In this document: positions 9,036-17,170 of the stretch, in pieces
Numbering within the stretch: the first letter of the stretch is position 1
How the letters are laid out: each line of letters opens with the position of its first letter
Assembly: GCF_900116855.1 (NCBI RefSeq)
Contig: NZ_UETD01000009.1
Coordinates: 154,745 to 218,744 of the forward strand
Origin: Ruminococcus flavefaciens
GTDB taxonomy: Bacteria > Bacillota > Clostridia > Oscillospirales > Ruminococcaceae
Direction of reading: 5' to 3'
DNA: 64,000 bases
Notes under the pieces: generated by a model
Database searches by the model: none
Seen by the model: the letters and a program-made list of their open reading frames with translations, nothing else
Told to the model about the DNA's origin: nothing
Program-made: the position numbers and the translations under genes

Positions 9036-9784
9036 TATGCCTCTCTCCTCTCGTATGATCTCCACATTACGATGTAATACAATGCGCAGATAAGAACAAA
9101 CACAGCAGCGCTTATCAGTATAAAGTAACCCTTGTTCATGGTGTCTATGATGTTAAACAGCCTGTCTGCAATGCTGATCTTTTTTCCGGAGCCGATCTTG
9201 ATGGGGAAATGTGTGAGAATGAAGAACAGCGCCACACCTGCGGCTGAGGCAATAATGCCGAATTTTTTCAGATCATTCTTACTGTTTGCCATAAGCAGTA
9301 TACCGCAGTAAATAGTATCGAAAACCAAAGCAATGGAAGATATGATGAGGTATGCGCTTATAGTGCTTCCTATTATTTTTCCGCCGACGATCGCCTTTGC
9401 AGCTGCGGCATAGCAGAGGATAAAGGCTGCAAAAAAAGCTATCATGATAAGCTTCATCATAAGGTCTGAGGCAGCTCTCTGCTTTGCCGTGGGAGGCAGT
9501 GCGTAGGAATACCTTTTCCAGCCGCTGGCTATATCAGCCTTATGCACCCTGTTGTTCATTCCTGCGATAAATCCGCCTATAGCTGCAAGGAACAGCGCTA
9601 CGACTGCGATGGATACCTTTGTTTCCCTGAGCTCCTCAGCAGTCATTTCAAGAAGCGACTGCTTTTCCACAAGAACAGGGAGAATAAACACAGTCTCCGT
9701 CAGCAGGAAAAGTATGGTCATCAATATATAGTGTCCGCGTGAGAGTCTCCATTCTCTGTAAACAAGGGATCTGTACATTTTCAT
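9035..9784 (-). CDS. ABC-2 type transporter permease
   Basis: 249 aa with about six hydrophobic helices. The ATG at 9784 shares a base with the ATPase stop codon (TAATG) and has AAGGAG at 8 nt, so it is favoured over a GTG at 9793 that lies inside the ribosome binding site. It resembles membrane subunits of YtrABC-type transporters. Tight coupling to both neighbours indicates equimolar synthesis of a heterodimeric permease. Confidence 0.8.
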   Translation of the reverse strand: MKMYRSLVYREWRLSRGHYILMTILFLLTETVFILPVLVEKQSLLEMTAEELRETKVSIAVVALFLAAIGGFIAGMNNRVHKADIASGWKRYSYALPPTAKQRAASDLMMKLIMIAFFAAFILCYAAAAKAIVGGKIIGSTISAYLIISSIALVFDTIYCGILLMANSKNDLKKFGIIASAAGVALFFILTHFPIKIGSGKKISIADRLFNIIDTMNKGYFILISAAVFVLICALYYIVMWRSYERREA

Positions 9785-10662
9785 TACGACCACTCCTTTG
9801 CGTCTCTGTGTACATAGTAGAGCATGATATCGTCAAGGCTTGCAGGATCGATCACTGTATCCCTGTACTTCATCTTTGCGTTTTCACGGTCATTTACCAT
9901 TATCTCGGCACCGAAATTGTTTGTGCGAATGCTTACAATGTCCTCGGGGTCAACATTCTGAATGTAGTCCTTTGCACATCTGAGAATACCGTGGCTTTCG
10001 AGTATCTCGTCCTTATAGCCCGTCAGCAGTATCCTGCCCTTGTCGATGAATGTTACCATATCGGCTATCTTCTCAAGGTCAGAGGTGATGTGCGAGGACA
10101 TAAGGATAGAGCGCTCGCCGTTTCCCAGATACTCCATGAAGATGTGGAGTATCTCGTCGCGGACAACGGGGTCCAGTCCCGTAGTAGCCTCGTCCATTAC
10201 CAGAAGCTCGGCATTGTGGGACAGGGCACAGGCGATCTGAAGCTTCATCTTCATGCCCTTTGAAAACTGTCCTATCTTCTTTTTCTTGGGAAGCTGGAAA
10301 CGATCGATATACTTCATATATGTATCGTCGTTCCAATCGGGATAGAGTCCGCGGAATATCTTCGCCATATCCTTTACATTGAACATATCATGGAAGGGCA
10401 GCTCATCGAATACTACCGCGATGCGCTTTTTCAGCTCCGCCTCGTCCTTAACATGATCCATACCAAGCAGGCTTATCTCGCCGCTGTCGATATCGGTGAT
10501 ATGCAGCAGACTGCGGATAGTGGTGGTCTTGCCTGCGCCGTTCTGTCCGATAAATCCCATAATGCAGCCCTTGGGAACGTCAAAGCTGATATTGTCCAGT
10601 ACAAAGCCGTCATAGCGCTTTGTTACGCCCTTTATAGCAATTGCATTCTCATATGATTTCAT
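9784..10662 (-). CDS. ABC transporter ATP-binding protein
   Basis: ATPase of 292 aa. Walker A is GQNGAGKTTT, the signature region FSKGMKMKLQ is slightly divergent, Walker B is LLVMDEATTGLDP, and the H-loop is SSHITSD. The C-terminal 80 aa are a variable extension. The start at 10662 follows GGAGGGG and lies 1 nt after the GntR stop. The layout GntR, ATPase, permease, permease, protease matches Ytr-like operons that respond to cell-envelope antibiotics in Bacillus; the inducer here is unknown. Confidence 0.92.
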   Translation of the reverse strand: MKSYENAIAIKGVTKRYDGFVLDNISFDVPKGCIMGFIGQNGAGKTTTIRSLLHITDIDSGEISLLGMDHVKDEAELKKRIAVVFDELPFHDMFNVKDMAKIFRGLYPDWNDDTYMKYIDRFQLPKKKKIGQFSKGMKMKLQIACALSHNAELLVMDEATTGLDPVVRDEILHIFMEYLGNGERSILMSSHITSDLEKIADMVTFIDKGRILLTGYKDEILESHGILRCAKDYIQNVDPEDIVSIRTNNFGAEIMVNDRENAKMKYRDTVIDPASLDDIMLYYVHRDAKEWS

Positions 10663-10663
10663 T

Positions 10664-11038
10664 TTATTCCCCTCCGTTAACGAGATCGAGCAGTTCGTGA
10701 AGCTCATCCATGGTGACTCCTACCTTTCGTGCAGCGTCCCCTGCTTCCATGAGCAGACCCTCTATACGCTTGATCTGCTCCTCACGATAAAGCTCTAAAT
10801 TCTGCGCCTTTACAAAGGAGCCCCTGCCCGTATAGCTCTCGATAAAGCCGTCACGTTCAAGCTCCTCATAGGCACGTTTTGTTGTCATAAAGCTGATACG
10901 GAGCTCCGTCGCAAGGACGCGCATAGACGGCAGGGCTTCTCCCTCTGCCAGCTTGCCCTCCAGTATCAGGGTCTTGATCTGGTTGGCGATCTGTAAATAG
11001 ATCGGCTCACCCGATGAATTGCTGATATTGATATTCAT
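10664..11038 (-). CDS. GntR family regulator, YtrA subfamily
   Basis: 124-aa repressor: an N-terminal winged helix-turn-helix (PIYLQIANQIKTLI through TGRGSFVKA) and a short C-terminal helical dimerisation tail, the length typical of YtrA-type GntR proteins that sit first in ABC operons. The start at ATG 11038 is supported by AAGGAG. It probably represses its own operon through the palindrome at 11103-11127, which sits on the operon promoter. Confidence 0.93.
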   Translation of the reverse strand: MNINISNSSGEPIYLQIANQIKTLILEGKLAEGEALPSMRVLATELRISFMTTKRAYEELERDGFIESYTGRGSFVKAQNLELYREEQIKRIEGLLMEAGDAARKVGVTMDELHELLDLVNGGE

Positions 11039-11102
11039 ATGTGTACACTCCTTGTGGTTATAGAACTCTGTTATACCTTCCGGATTGTATAGCAAAGCTA
11101 AA

Positions 11103-11127
11103 ATTGTATAACTACTATGTATACAAT
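11103..11127. promoter_or_regulatory. Probable GntR/YtrA operator
   Basis: Perfect inverted repeat ATTGTATA, 9 nt, TATACAAT. It begins inside the -10 box and covers the expected start of transcription of the GntR operon, so bound repressor would block initiation. Confidence 0.8.
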
Positions 11128-11154
11128 TATATCAGCAGTGTTACACTTTGTCAA
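11126..11154 (-). promoter_or_regulatory. Consensus sigma-A promoter of the GntR/ABC operon
   Basis: On the minus strand, TTGACA (11149-11154), a 17-nt spacer and TATAAT (11126-11131): an exact consensus promoter, expected to be strong and therefore to need the overlapping operator for control. Confidence 0.9.
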
Positions 11155-11327
11155 GGGGGGAAATAAAAAAATCCAAAAATTTTTTTCTGAAAATAAAATG
11201 GTGCATTCAGAGCATACTTCTCCCCTCTATTATATAGACAGCCGCTATCTCTCCCGATGGAAACGTTAACGTATAAGGAAATGACCGAAAACCGAACTCT
11301 GAACAGAGGTAATCGTATTATACCTCC

Positions 11328-11356
11328 TTGACATTATCGGTTATTCGTGATATACT
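11328..11356 (+). promoter_or_regulatory. Promoter of the SMI1/KNR4 gene
   Basis: TTGACA (11328-11333), a 17-nt spacer, TATACT (11351-11356). The predicted leader of about 135 nt before the gene at 11499 contains the hairpin at 11392-11429. The rest of the 11155-11498 gap is AT-rich, with nothing else recognised. Confidence 0.7.
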
Positions 11357-11391
11357 TTGGTAAAGAGCGAACCGCTCGAAATGGTTTTATG

Positions 11392-11429
11392 AATGAGATT
11401 GACAGTTATTCGTGCTTGTCGATCTCATT
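11392..11429 (+). promoter_or_regulatory. Leader hairpin, possible attenuator
   Basis: A 13-bp stem (AATGAGATTGACA with TGTCGATCTCATT, one G-U pair) and a 12-nt loop, followed by CTTTAT. It lies between the promoter and the SMI1/KNR4 start. The weak U-run makes it a doubtful terminator; attenuation or RNA stability control are possible. Confidence 0.45.
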
Positions 11430-11498
11430 CTTTATACCTTGGTATAATTCGTATATGTATCAATACTTATCAGAATTCACAATACAAAGGAGCTTGTT

Positions 11499-11924
11499 AT
11501 GGAAGAACGTATCGAACAAATAAAAAATATAGACAACGACTGGATGAGATCGGATTTCTATTCTCCTGCAACAGATGCTGAAATAGCCGCTTTTGAAAAG
11601 GAAATGGACATCGTGATCCCCGAATCCTATAAAGCATTTCTCAGGCTGTCAAACGGTGCAGAGCTTTTCGGCGGAGATTGTTTTTTGTACAGCGCTGATC
11701 TGAACGCTCAACATAAGATCGGCTATGATTTTTCAGAGGGCAAAGTTCCGAAAGAATTGCTGATCGTAGGCTTTTATAATTCCTGTCACATATGTTATGA
11801 TGCAAGATACAGCACATTCTTCCTTTATGAATATGAAGATTATGACAGCATAAAAGAAGAATGCTCGGAATTTTCTGACTTTTACGAGGTCCTTGATTAT
11901 ATTATCGACATAGCAATAAACTGA
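11499..11924 (+). CDS. SMI1/KNR4 (SUKH) family protein
   Basis: 141 aa. The conserved SUKH-1 core is visible: an acidic N-terminal helix, ATDAEIAAFEKEMDIVIPESYKAFLRLSNGAELFGGD, then alternating strands. The motif IPESYKAFL-x-SNG is diagnostic. SUKH proteins in bacteria are often immunity proteins of polymorphic toxin systems, but no toxin gene is adjacent, so this may be an orphan immunity gene or a cytoplasmic regulator. AAAGGAG lies upstream. The gene has its own promoter and terminator. Confidence 0.88.
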   Translation: MEERIEQIKNIDNDWMRSDFYSPATDAEIAAFEKEMDIVIPESYKAFLRLSNGAELFGGDCFLYSADLNAQHKIGYDFSEGKVPKELLIVGFYNSCHICYDARYSTFFLYEYEDYDSIKEECSEFSDFYEVLDYIIDIAIN

Positions 11925-11940
11925 TCCTGCTGAATCCCCC

Positions 11941-11979
11941 CTGCCCCCGGACGCTTTGCAGCGCTCAGGGGCAGTTTTT
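11941..11979 (+). terminator. Terminator of the SMI1/KNR4 gene
   Basis: Outer stem CTGCCCC/GGGGCAG with a small inner helix (CGC/GCG), then TTTTT. It lies 17 nt after the stop codon. The remaining gap to 12225 shows no further clear signal. Confidence 0.88.
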
Positions 11980-12225
11980 GTATATGTCTCCATCTTATAA
12001 CGCCCGTTTTTCTTATCCGTTTACAGTATCTTCTATCGGGATCTATCACCATACAGCTTGCTATTTGCATATTTTTGTGGTAAAATTCATTACAGATACA
12101 CAGACTCTTATCGCCAATTATCCCGATCTTCAAACGAAAAACACTGAGAGGAAACCGCAGTCCGTGCGTCTAATAAAGAGAATGGATATTTGCAGCTTCA
12201 TGCAAAGCTGGAGAGAGGGATAATT

Positions 12226-14277
12226 ATGAAACTGAAAACACGATTATTGAGCATAGCGCTCTCGGTCACTGCGCTTTTTGCACAGTGCGGGCTCAATGCT
12301 TTTGCAGAAAGTCCCCTGACATTTGAAAGGACAGAGGACATTATATATACTGACGGAACAGCAGCGGAAAGTATCATGCGCCCCAAGGTCGGTGAAGCTG
12401 AGCTGAAATACAGCGATATCCCCGTATCTTCCTTTCAGGTAGGCAATCTTCTCCCCGACAGGGAATCTGATAAGGAATATACCGACTGGTGGTACAGCGA
12501 GTGGGATGACTGCCGTTATGTATTTCTCCCCTCCACTGCCGACCGAAGCGACCTCGTTATTACATATTCCGCAGACGGATCGCTCTGTCTTAACGGTCAG
12601 GAGATAAGCACAGGAGAAAGCACCGATATCCTCGGCAGCGCCGATACCTTTGACATTACAGTAGGCGGAAAGGACTGCGGTAGGCTAAAAATAATGCAGT
12701 CCAATCTCGGCTGCATATTCCTTACCACCACTCACGGCAACACAGATGCGCTGGACAGCGTCCGCTTTATAGATGAGTCGGCGGACGCCCTGATGATAAA
12801 TGCTGACGGAGGCACAGAGTATGAGGGACCCATCCCGAAATTTTCGGCACACGGCAATTCCTCATGGGATTACAGCAAGAAAAAGCCCTATAACATAAAG
12901 CTTCCGCAGAAAGAAAACCTCTACGGCATGGGCAAGGCTAAGAAATGGGCTCTGCTTTCCAATTACCTTGACCACTCCATGCTGAGGAACAAGCTCACCG
13001 AGGAAATGTGCAGGGCAGCAGGCATGGAGTACGTTATGGACTCGGTTTTCGTTGACCTCTATGCAGGCGGTTCATACCGCGGCACCTATCAGCTCTATGA
13101 ACGGGTGCAGATACAGAAAAACAGAGTCAATATACGCGATCTGGAGGAGGTAACGGAAGACCTCAACAGCGATGACCTCGAAAGCTGTCCTCAGGTAGTT
13201 GTGGGAGCCGCAAATGCCAATGAATATATGGAAAACAGCTATAAATACTATGATATCCCCAATGATCCCGAGGATATAACCGGCGGTTATCTGATGCAGT
13301 TCCAGCTGTGGAACAGATACGGTTTCAAATGCAAGAGCGCCTTTATCACATCCCGAGGACAGGCAGTTGGCATCGAGGGTCCCGAATACGCTTCAAAGGC
13401 ACAGGTCGAATATATCCGCGGCTTTGTTCAGGACGCCGAGGACGCCATATACTCCGATACGGGCTTCAACTCCAAGGGAAAGCATTACAGCGACTACATA
13501 GACGTGGATTCGCTCATTGCCGCTTATCTTGTGCAGGAGATATCCATGAATATCGACGGTACACAGACAAGCTTCTATCTTTGGAAGGATTCAGACCTGA
13601 AAGGCGACGGAAAGCTGCATTTCAGCCCTGCATGGGATTTTGACCTGAGCTACAACAACTTCATAACGAGCCGCTTCAACTCCGACGGAAAGATCGGATA
13701 TTCCTCAAGATACGACAACCTCTTTGCCGCCTACTTCCCCATAAGCGGCTATGATGTCAGCGGACGTCCTACGGTCGGTGTCAGCTGGGTGGGACAGCTT
13801 TTCAAGGATGCAGGCTTTACAAGACAGGTCGCTGAGGTATACTCACAGCGCTTTGAGCCCTTCCTCCGCTCGCTGACTGAGGGTGAGGAGCCTTACCTCA
13901 TGAAAATGGCTGAGGATATCTGTCCTTCGGCAGAAATGAGCAACGCCAGATGGCATACCTACGGCGGCTCTAAATACTGCGTCTTCGGAGGCTCCAGCGG
14001 TGCGACATTTATTGAATCGGCGGATATCGTCCGAAAGTTCATACTGAACCGAAATAACTGGCTCACCGAACTATGGGAGCCCTACACTCATCTCAAAGGC
14101 GATGTAAATGCCGATGACAAATTCGATATCGCGGACGTTGTTCTGTTCCAGAAATGGCTTCTTAAATCAAAGGATACAAAGCTTCCTCTTTGGCAGGCTG
14201 CGGATATTTATGATGACGGTCAGCTGGACATTTTTGACCTGACACTGATGAAAAAAGAGCTTATCAGGCTCTCATGA
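12226..14277 (+). CDS. Secreted CotH-domain protein with C-terminal type I dockerin
   Basis: 683 aa. A signal peptide (about 30 aa, hydrophobic core LLSIALSVTALFA, cleavage near AFAES) is followed by a beta-rich region, then a CotH domain (about residues 160-490). Recognisable CotH motifs include HGNSSWDYSKKKPYNIKL and NYLDHSMLRNKLT; CotH domains are atypical protein kinases in spore coats and are common in ruminococcal cellulosome proteins. Residues about 620-683 form a dockerin with two Ca2+-binding segments, GDVNADDKFDIADVV and ADIYDDGQLDIFDLT. The protein should dock onto a cohesin scaffold outside the cell; no cohesin is in the window. The start at 12226 gives a proper signal peptide. 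Confidence 0.92.
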   Translation: MKLKTRLLSIALSVTALFAQCGLNAFAESPLTFERTEDIIYTDGTAAESIMRPKVGEAELKYSDIPVSSFQVGNLLPDRESDKEYTDWWYSEWDDCRYVFLPSTADRSDLVITYSADGSLCLNGQEISTGESTDILGSADTFDITVGGKDCGRLKIMQSNLGCIFLTTTHGNTDALDSVRFIDESADALMINADGGTEYEGPIPKFSAHGNSSWDYSKKKPYNIKLPQKENLYGMGKAKKWALLSNYLDHSMLRNKLTEEMCRAAGMEYVMDSVFVDLYAGGSYRGTYQLYERVQIQKNRVNIRDLEEVTEDLNSDDLESCPQVVVGAANANEYMENSYKYYDIPNDPEDITGGYLMQFQLWNRYGFKCKSAFITSRGQAVGIEGPEYASKAQVEYIRGFVQDAEDAIYSDTGFNSKGKHYSDYIDVDSLIAAYLVQEISMNIDGTQTSFYLWKDSDLKGDGKLHFSPAWDFDLSYNNFITSRFNSDGKIGYSSRYDNLFAAYFPISGYDVSGRPTVGVSWVGQLFKDAGFTRQVAEVYSQRFEPFLRSLTEGEEPYLMKMAEDICPSAEMSNARWHTYGGSKYCVFGGSSGATFIESADIVRKFILNRNNWLTELWEPYTHLKGDVNADDKFDIADVVLFQKWLLKSKDTKLPLWQAADIYDDGQLDIFDLTLMKKELIRLS

Positions 14278-14323
14278 ACTGTCATTGTTCAGTGCAATAA
14301 GCTCTGCGGCTTGAATAAAACGA

Positions 14324-14362
14324 AAAAGGCAATGCCTCCGCGTATGGATGACATTGCCTTTT
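14324..14362. terminator. Terminator between converging genes
   Basis: An 11-bp perfect stem (AAAAGGCAATG with CATTGCCTTTT). The flanking A and T runs allow termination in both directions, for the CotH gene and for the minus-strand gene at 14383. Confidence 0.85.
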
Positions 14363-14382
14363 CTTAACGGATACACCTGTCC

Positions 14383-14724
14383 TCACAGTTCAGAACTGCT
14401 CTCGTCAAGCCCGTATTTTTCATTCAAGTCAAGATAATAATGACCGTATATCTCACCTTTCTGCATATCTACAACTACCACAATGTAAACATTCTCCCTC
14501 AAACCGAATAGCAGGATATGCTGATAAGTGCATGAAGAATTCTCGTAAACTGCCTCTATGATCCTGTTTTCAAATCCATAATCAGAAAGCAGCATACGAA
14601 CTCCGAAATTGGATGCATATTCCCATATATCCACTATGCCCCCTGCGGTATCGGTAACATTTTTCATGCCGCCTGACATAGTGGCAAGATACTCGTTTTC
14701 TGTTAGTTCATGAGCTTTTGCCAT
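14383..14724 (-). CDS. Hypothetical protein
   Basis: 113 aa, family not recognised. The N-terminus is a short hydrophilic helix (ELTENEYLATMSGGM), followed by an alpha/beta domain with a strand LRENVYIVVVVD and an acidic tail; there is no signal peptide. The ATG at 14724 is chosen over a GTG at 14745 because AGAGGTGG lies 6 nt upstream of it. It is a single gene with its own terminator. Confidence 0.65.
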   Translation of the reverse strand: MAKAHELTENEYLATMSGGMKNVTDTAGGIVDIWEYASNFGVRMLLSDYGFENRIIEAVYENSSCTYQHILLFGLRENVYIVVVVDMQKGEIYGHYYLDLNEKYGLDESSSEL

Positions 14725-14745
14725 TCGTTCCACCTCTTTTTTCAC

Positions 14746-15134
14746 AGCGTCGGTATTATATTTCCCATTACAGTTTTATCATCGAGATCATATGACCAAG
14801 CCCCAAATGTGAGCGAAACAAACGCATTGACTCTCATTATTCACTATTCACTCTTAGCACTTGTTCAGAATCCTGATTTTAGCAATCAGCATAACGTAGG
14901 GGGCGGATATTATCCGCCCGATAATAAAGCGGCAAAGCCGCTCTCTGACGGCTTAAATCGGAATTATCCCGCATATAGATCACATTACCATTATATCATG
15001 ATCATCCCTTATTATCAATACAATGCGCTAAAAAACTCGATATCTCCTAATGCATATGCCGCCTGCGATGAATGATCGACTGTTGAAAAAGCGGAATGAA
15101 TATGGTAAAATATAAAGAAAGGACGGTGAGAGCA
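14746..15134. other. Intergenic region with one short hairpin
   Basis: About 390 bp without a gene. A GC-rich hairpin (GGGCGGAT with ATCCGCCC) is visible near 14901-14920; no convincing coding potential or consensus promoter was found. Confidence 0.5.
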
Positions 15135-16061
15135 ATGATAATCAACACAGGTATGCGGACGGATATCCCTGCATTTTATTCGCAGTGGTTCGTGAACAGG
15201 ATCCGCGCAGGCTTTGTGCTGGTGAGAAATCCTTACCGCCCCGACTGGATAACAAGATATGAACTTGATCCCGATGTGGTGGACTGTATCGCTTTCTGCA
15301 CGAAAAATCCCGGACCTATGCTGAAACACCTTGACGAGCTGAATGCCTATCATCAGTATTGGTTCGTTACGATCACGCCCTACGGCAGGGATATTGAGCC
15401 GAATGTTCCGCCCAAAGAAAAAGTCATGCAGGACTTCATCACGCTTTCGGATAAGGTCGGTATAAACTGCGTGGGCTGGCGGTACGACCCGATACTGATC
15501 GACAGGACCTACACAATTGAACGCCATATAGCGGACTTTGAACAGATGTGCAGAACATTATCTGGTCATACCAAGGTCTGTGTTATCAGCTTTATTGACC
15601 TCTACGAAAAGGTGAAGCGCAACTTTCCGCAGGCTCGGTCGGTCACTCCGCAGGAGCGTATCACCATCGGCAGGACATTTGCAGAGGTCGGCAAGCAATA
15701 CGGCATAACCATCAAAGCCTGTGCCGAGGGAAACGATCTTGCACCATACGGAGTGGACTGCACAGGCTGCACGACACGGGAGACCTTTGAAACAGCAATA
15801 GGCAGTAACCTTGTCGTGCCGAAGAAGAAGTCGCAAAGGGCGGAATGTGCCTGCGTTCTCGGTACGGACATCGGTGCTTACGACACCTGCGGACACCTCT
15901 GCCGCTACTGCTACGCAAACTATAACCATGAAAATGTCAGACGAAATATGCGGCTTCACGACCCTGAGTCACCTTTCCTTGTGGGCAATTTGCAGGAGGG
16001 TGAGATCATTCATCAGGCAAGTCAGGAAAGCTGGATAGATATGCAGCTGTCGTTTTTTTAG
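15135..16061 (+). CDS. DUF1848 family protein
   Basis: 308 aa. The start MIINTGMRTDIPAFYSQW and the segment GFVLVRNP match the conserved N-terminus of DUF1848, so the ATG at 15135 is favoured over earlier starts. The C-terminus carries a cysteine cluster, CACVLGTDIGAYDTCGH followed by LCRYCYAN, which suggests an Fe-S or zinc site. The family is widespread in Firmicutes without an assigned reaction; distant similarity to radical-SAM spore photoproduct lyases has been suggested, but I see no classical CxxxCxxC near the N-terminus. The gene is monocistronic. Confidence 0.85.
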   Translation: MIINTGMRTDIPAFYSQWFVNRIRAGFVLVRNPYRPDWITRYELDPDVVDCIAFCTKNPGPMLKHLDELNAYHQYWFVTITPYGRDIEPNVPPKEKVMQDFITLSDKVGINCVGWRYDPILIDRTYTIERHIADFEQMCRTLSGHTKVCVISFIDLYEKVKRNFPQARSVTPQERITIGRTFAEVGKQYGITIKACAEGNDLAPYGVDCTGCTTRETFETAIGSNLVVPKKKSQRAECACVLGTDIGAYDTCGHLCRYCYANYNHENVRRNMRLHDPESPFLVGNLQEGEIIHQASQESWIDMQLSFF

Positions 16062-16160
16062 GCATTGATACTTTAAGCCAAGCAAACTACCTGATATTGG
16101 CTTATCAGGTGAGCTATTCCGTGTTCGGTGTTAACACGAAAAAATGATGATCGAGCACAG

Positions 16161-16190
16161 AAAGCCGTTCAGTATTGAGCGGCTTTTATT
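16161..16190 (+). terminator. Terminator of the DUF1848 gene
   Basis: Stem AAGCCGTTCA/TGAGCGGCTT (one G-U pair) with a 4-nt loop, followed by TTATT. Confidence 0.75.
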
Positions 16191-16208
16191 ATGTATATAT
16201 AGTTAGTT

Positions 16209-16407
16209 TATGCTATAAGCGACGAGCCCACGCTGGCTGTTTCACGGTAATTCTCTACAAAAAAAGCATTTTATCTCCGCGTCTCTTGCCATTCTTGGAA
16301 ATATATGCTATAAGCGGCGAGCCGCCGCCCCCTGTTTCGCGGTATAGCTTGACTTCTCGGGAACTTTTATGCCGCGCCCCTTGCTATTCTTGGAAATATA
16401 TGCTATA
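16209..16407 (+). repeat. Two degenerate 95-bp tandem repeats plus a third start, each carrying a promoter-like box
   Basis: TATGCTATA recurs at 16209, 16304 and 16399, exactly 95 bp apart. The ends of units one and two share a TTGC(C/T)ATTCTTGGAAATA motif. Internal parts are similar but diverged. The junctions give TTGCCA-17-TATAAG and TTGCTA-17-TATAAT. Only the last matches a good -10. Confidence 0.75.
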
Positions 16408-16408
16408 A
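16380..16408 (+). promoter_or_regulatory. Promoter of the MacB-type ABC operon
   Basis: TTGCTA, a 17-nt spacer and TATAAT (16403-16408) at the end of the second 95-bp repeat; the leader to the ATG at 16459 is about 45 nt. Confidence 0.7.
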
Positions 16409-16458
16409 TATATAAGTTGGTTTGTGAATACTAACATTATTTAACAGGAGGTATATAG

Positions 16459-17160
16459 ATGACAGCAGTAGAATTCAAGGATGTAGTAAAAATCTATGGT
16501 AAGGGGGAAGGAAAACAAGTTGCTGTGGATCATGTCAGCTTCACAATAGAAAAAGGAGAATTTGTTGTAATTCTCGGACAATCAGGTGCAGGAAAGTCAA
16601 CTGTTCTTAATATGCTGGGAGGAATGGACGTTCCGACAGAGGGCAAGGTCATTGTTGACGGCAAGGAAATATCCTCATATAACGACAGACAGCTTTCGGA
16701 ATATCGTGCAGATACGATCGGTTTTATTTTTCAGTTCTACAATCTGCTCCCCGGACTTACAGCTTATGAGAATGTAGCTCTTGTCAAGGATATAAAAAGA
16801 TCTGCGCTCAGCGCAGATGAAATGCTCGAGCGTGTGGGACTTTCCGATCAGAAGAACAAATTCCCTACGCAAATGTCAGGCGGACAGCAGCAGAGAGTAT
16901 CCATTGCGAGAGCGCTTGCGAAAGACCCGAAAATAATTCTCGGTGATGAACCGACAGGTGCGCTTGATTCCGAAACAGGAAAGCTCGTGATCGACTTATT
17001 GCAAAAGCTGTCAACAGAACACGGAAATACCGTTATTCTTGTAACTCATAACGCTGATATCGCTAAGTGTGCGAACCGTATCATTCACATGAGAAACGGC
17101 AAGATAAAGTCTGTCAAGACCAATGAGAGTCCGCTGTCAGTAAACGATATCGAATGGTGA
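16459..17160 (+). CDS. ABC transporter ATP-binding protein, MacB/LolD type
   Basis: 233 aa. Walker A is GQSGAGKST, the signature is MSGGQQQRVSIARAL, Walker B is IILGDEPTGALDS, and the H-loop is VTHNADI. The GDEPTGALD form is typical of ATPases that pair with FtsX-like permeases. The ribosome binding site is AGGAGG at 16447-16452. The permease gene follows after 10 nt. In Firmicutes this pair usually exports antimicrobial peptides or lipoproteins; the substrate is unknown. Confidence 0.95.
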   Translation: MTAVEFKDVVKIYGKGEGKQVAVDHVSFTIEKGEFVVILGQSGAGKSTVLNMLGGMDVPTEGKVIVDGKEISSYNDRQLSEYRADTIGFIFQFYNLLPGLTAYENVALVKDIKRSALSADEMLERVGLSDQKNKFPTQMSGGQQQRVSIARALAKDPKIILGDEPTGALDSETGKLVIDLLQKLSTEHGNTVILVTHNADIAKCANRIIHMRNGKIKSVKTNESPLSVNDIEW

Positions 17161-17170
17161 GGTGACAGCA

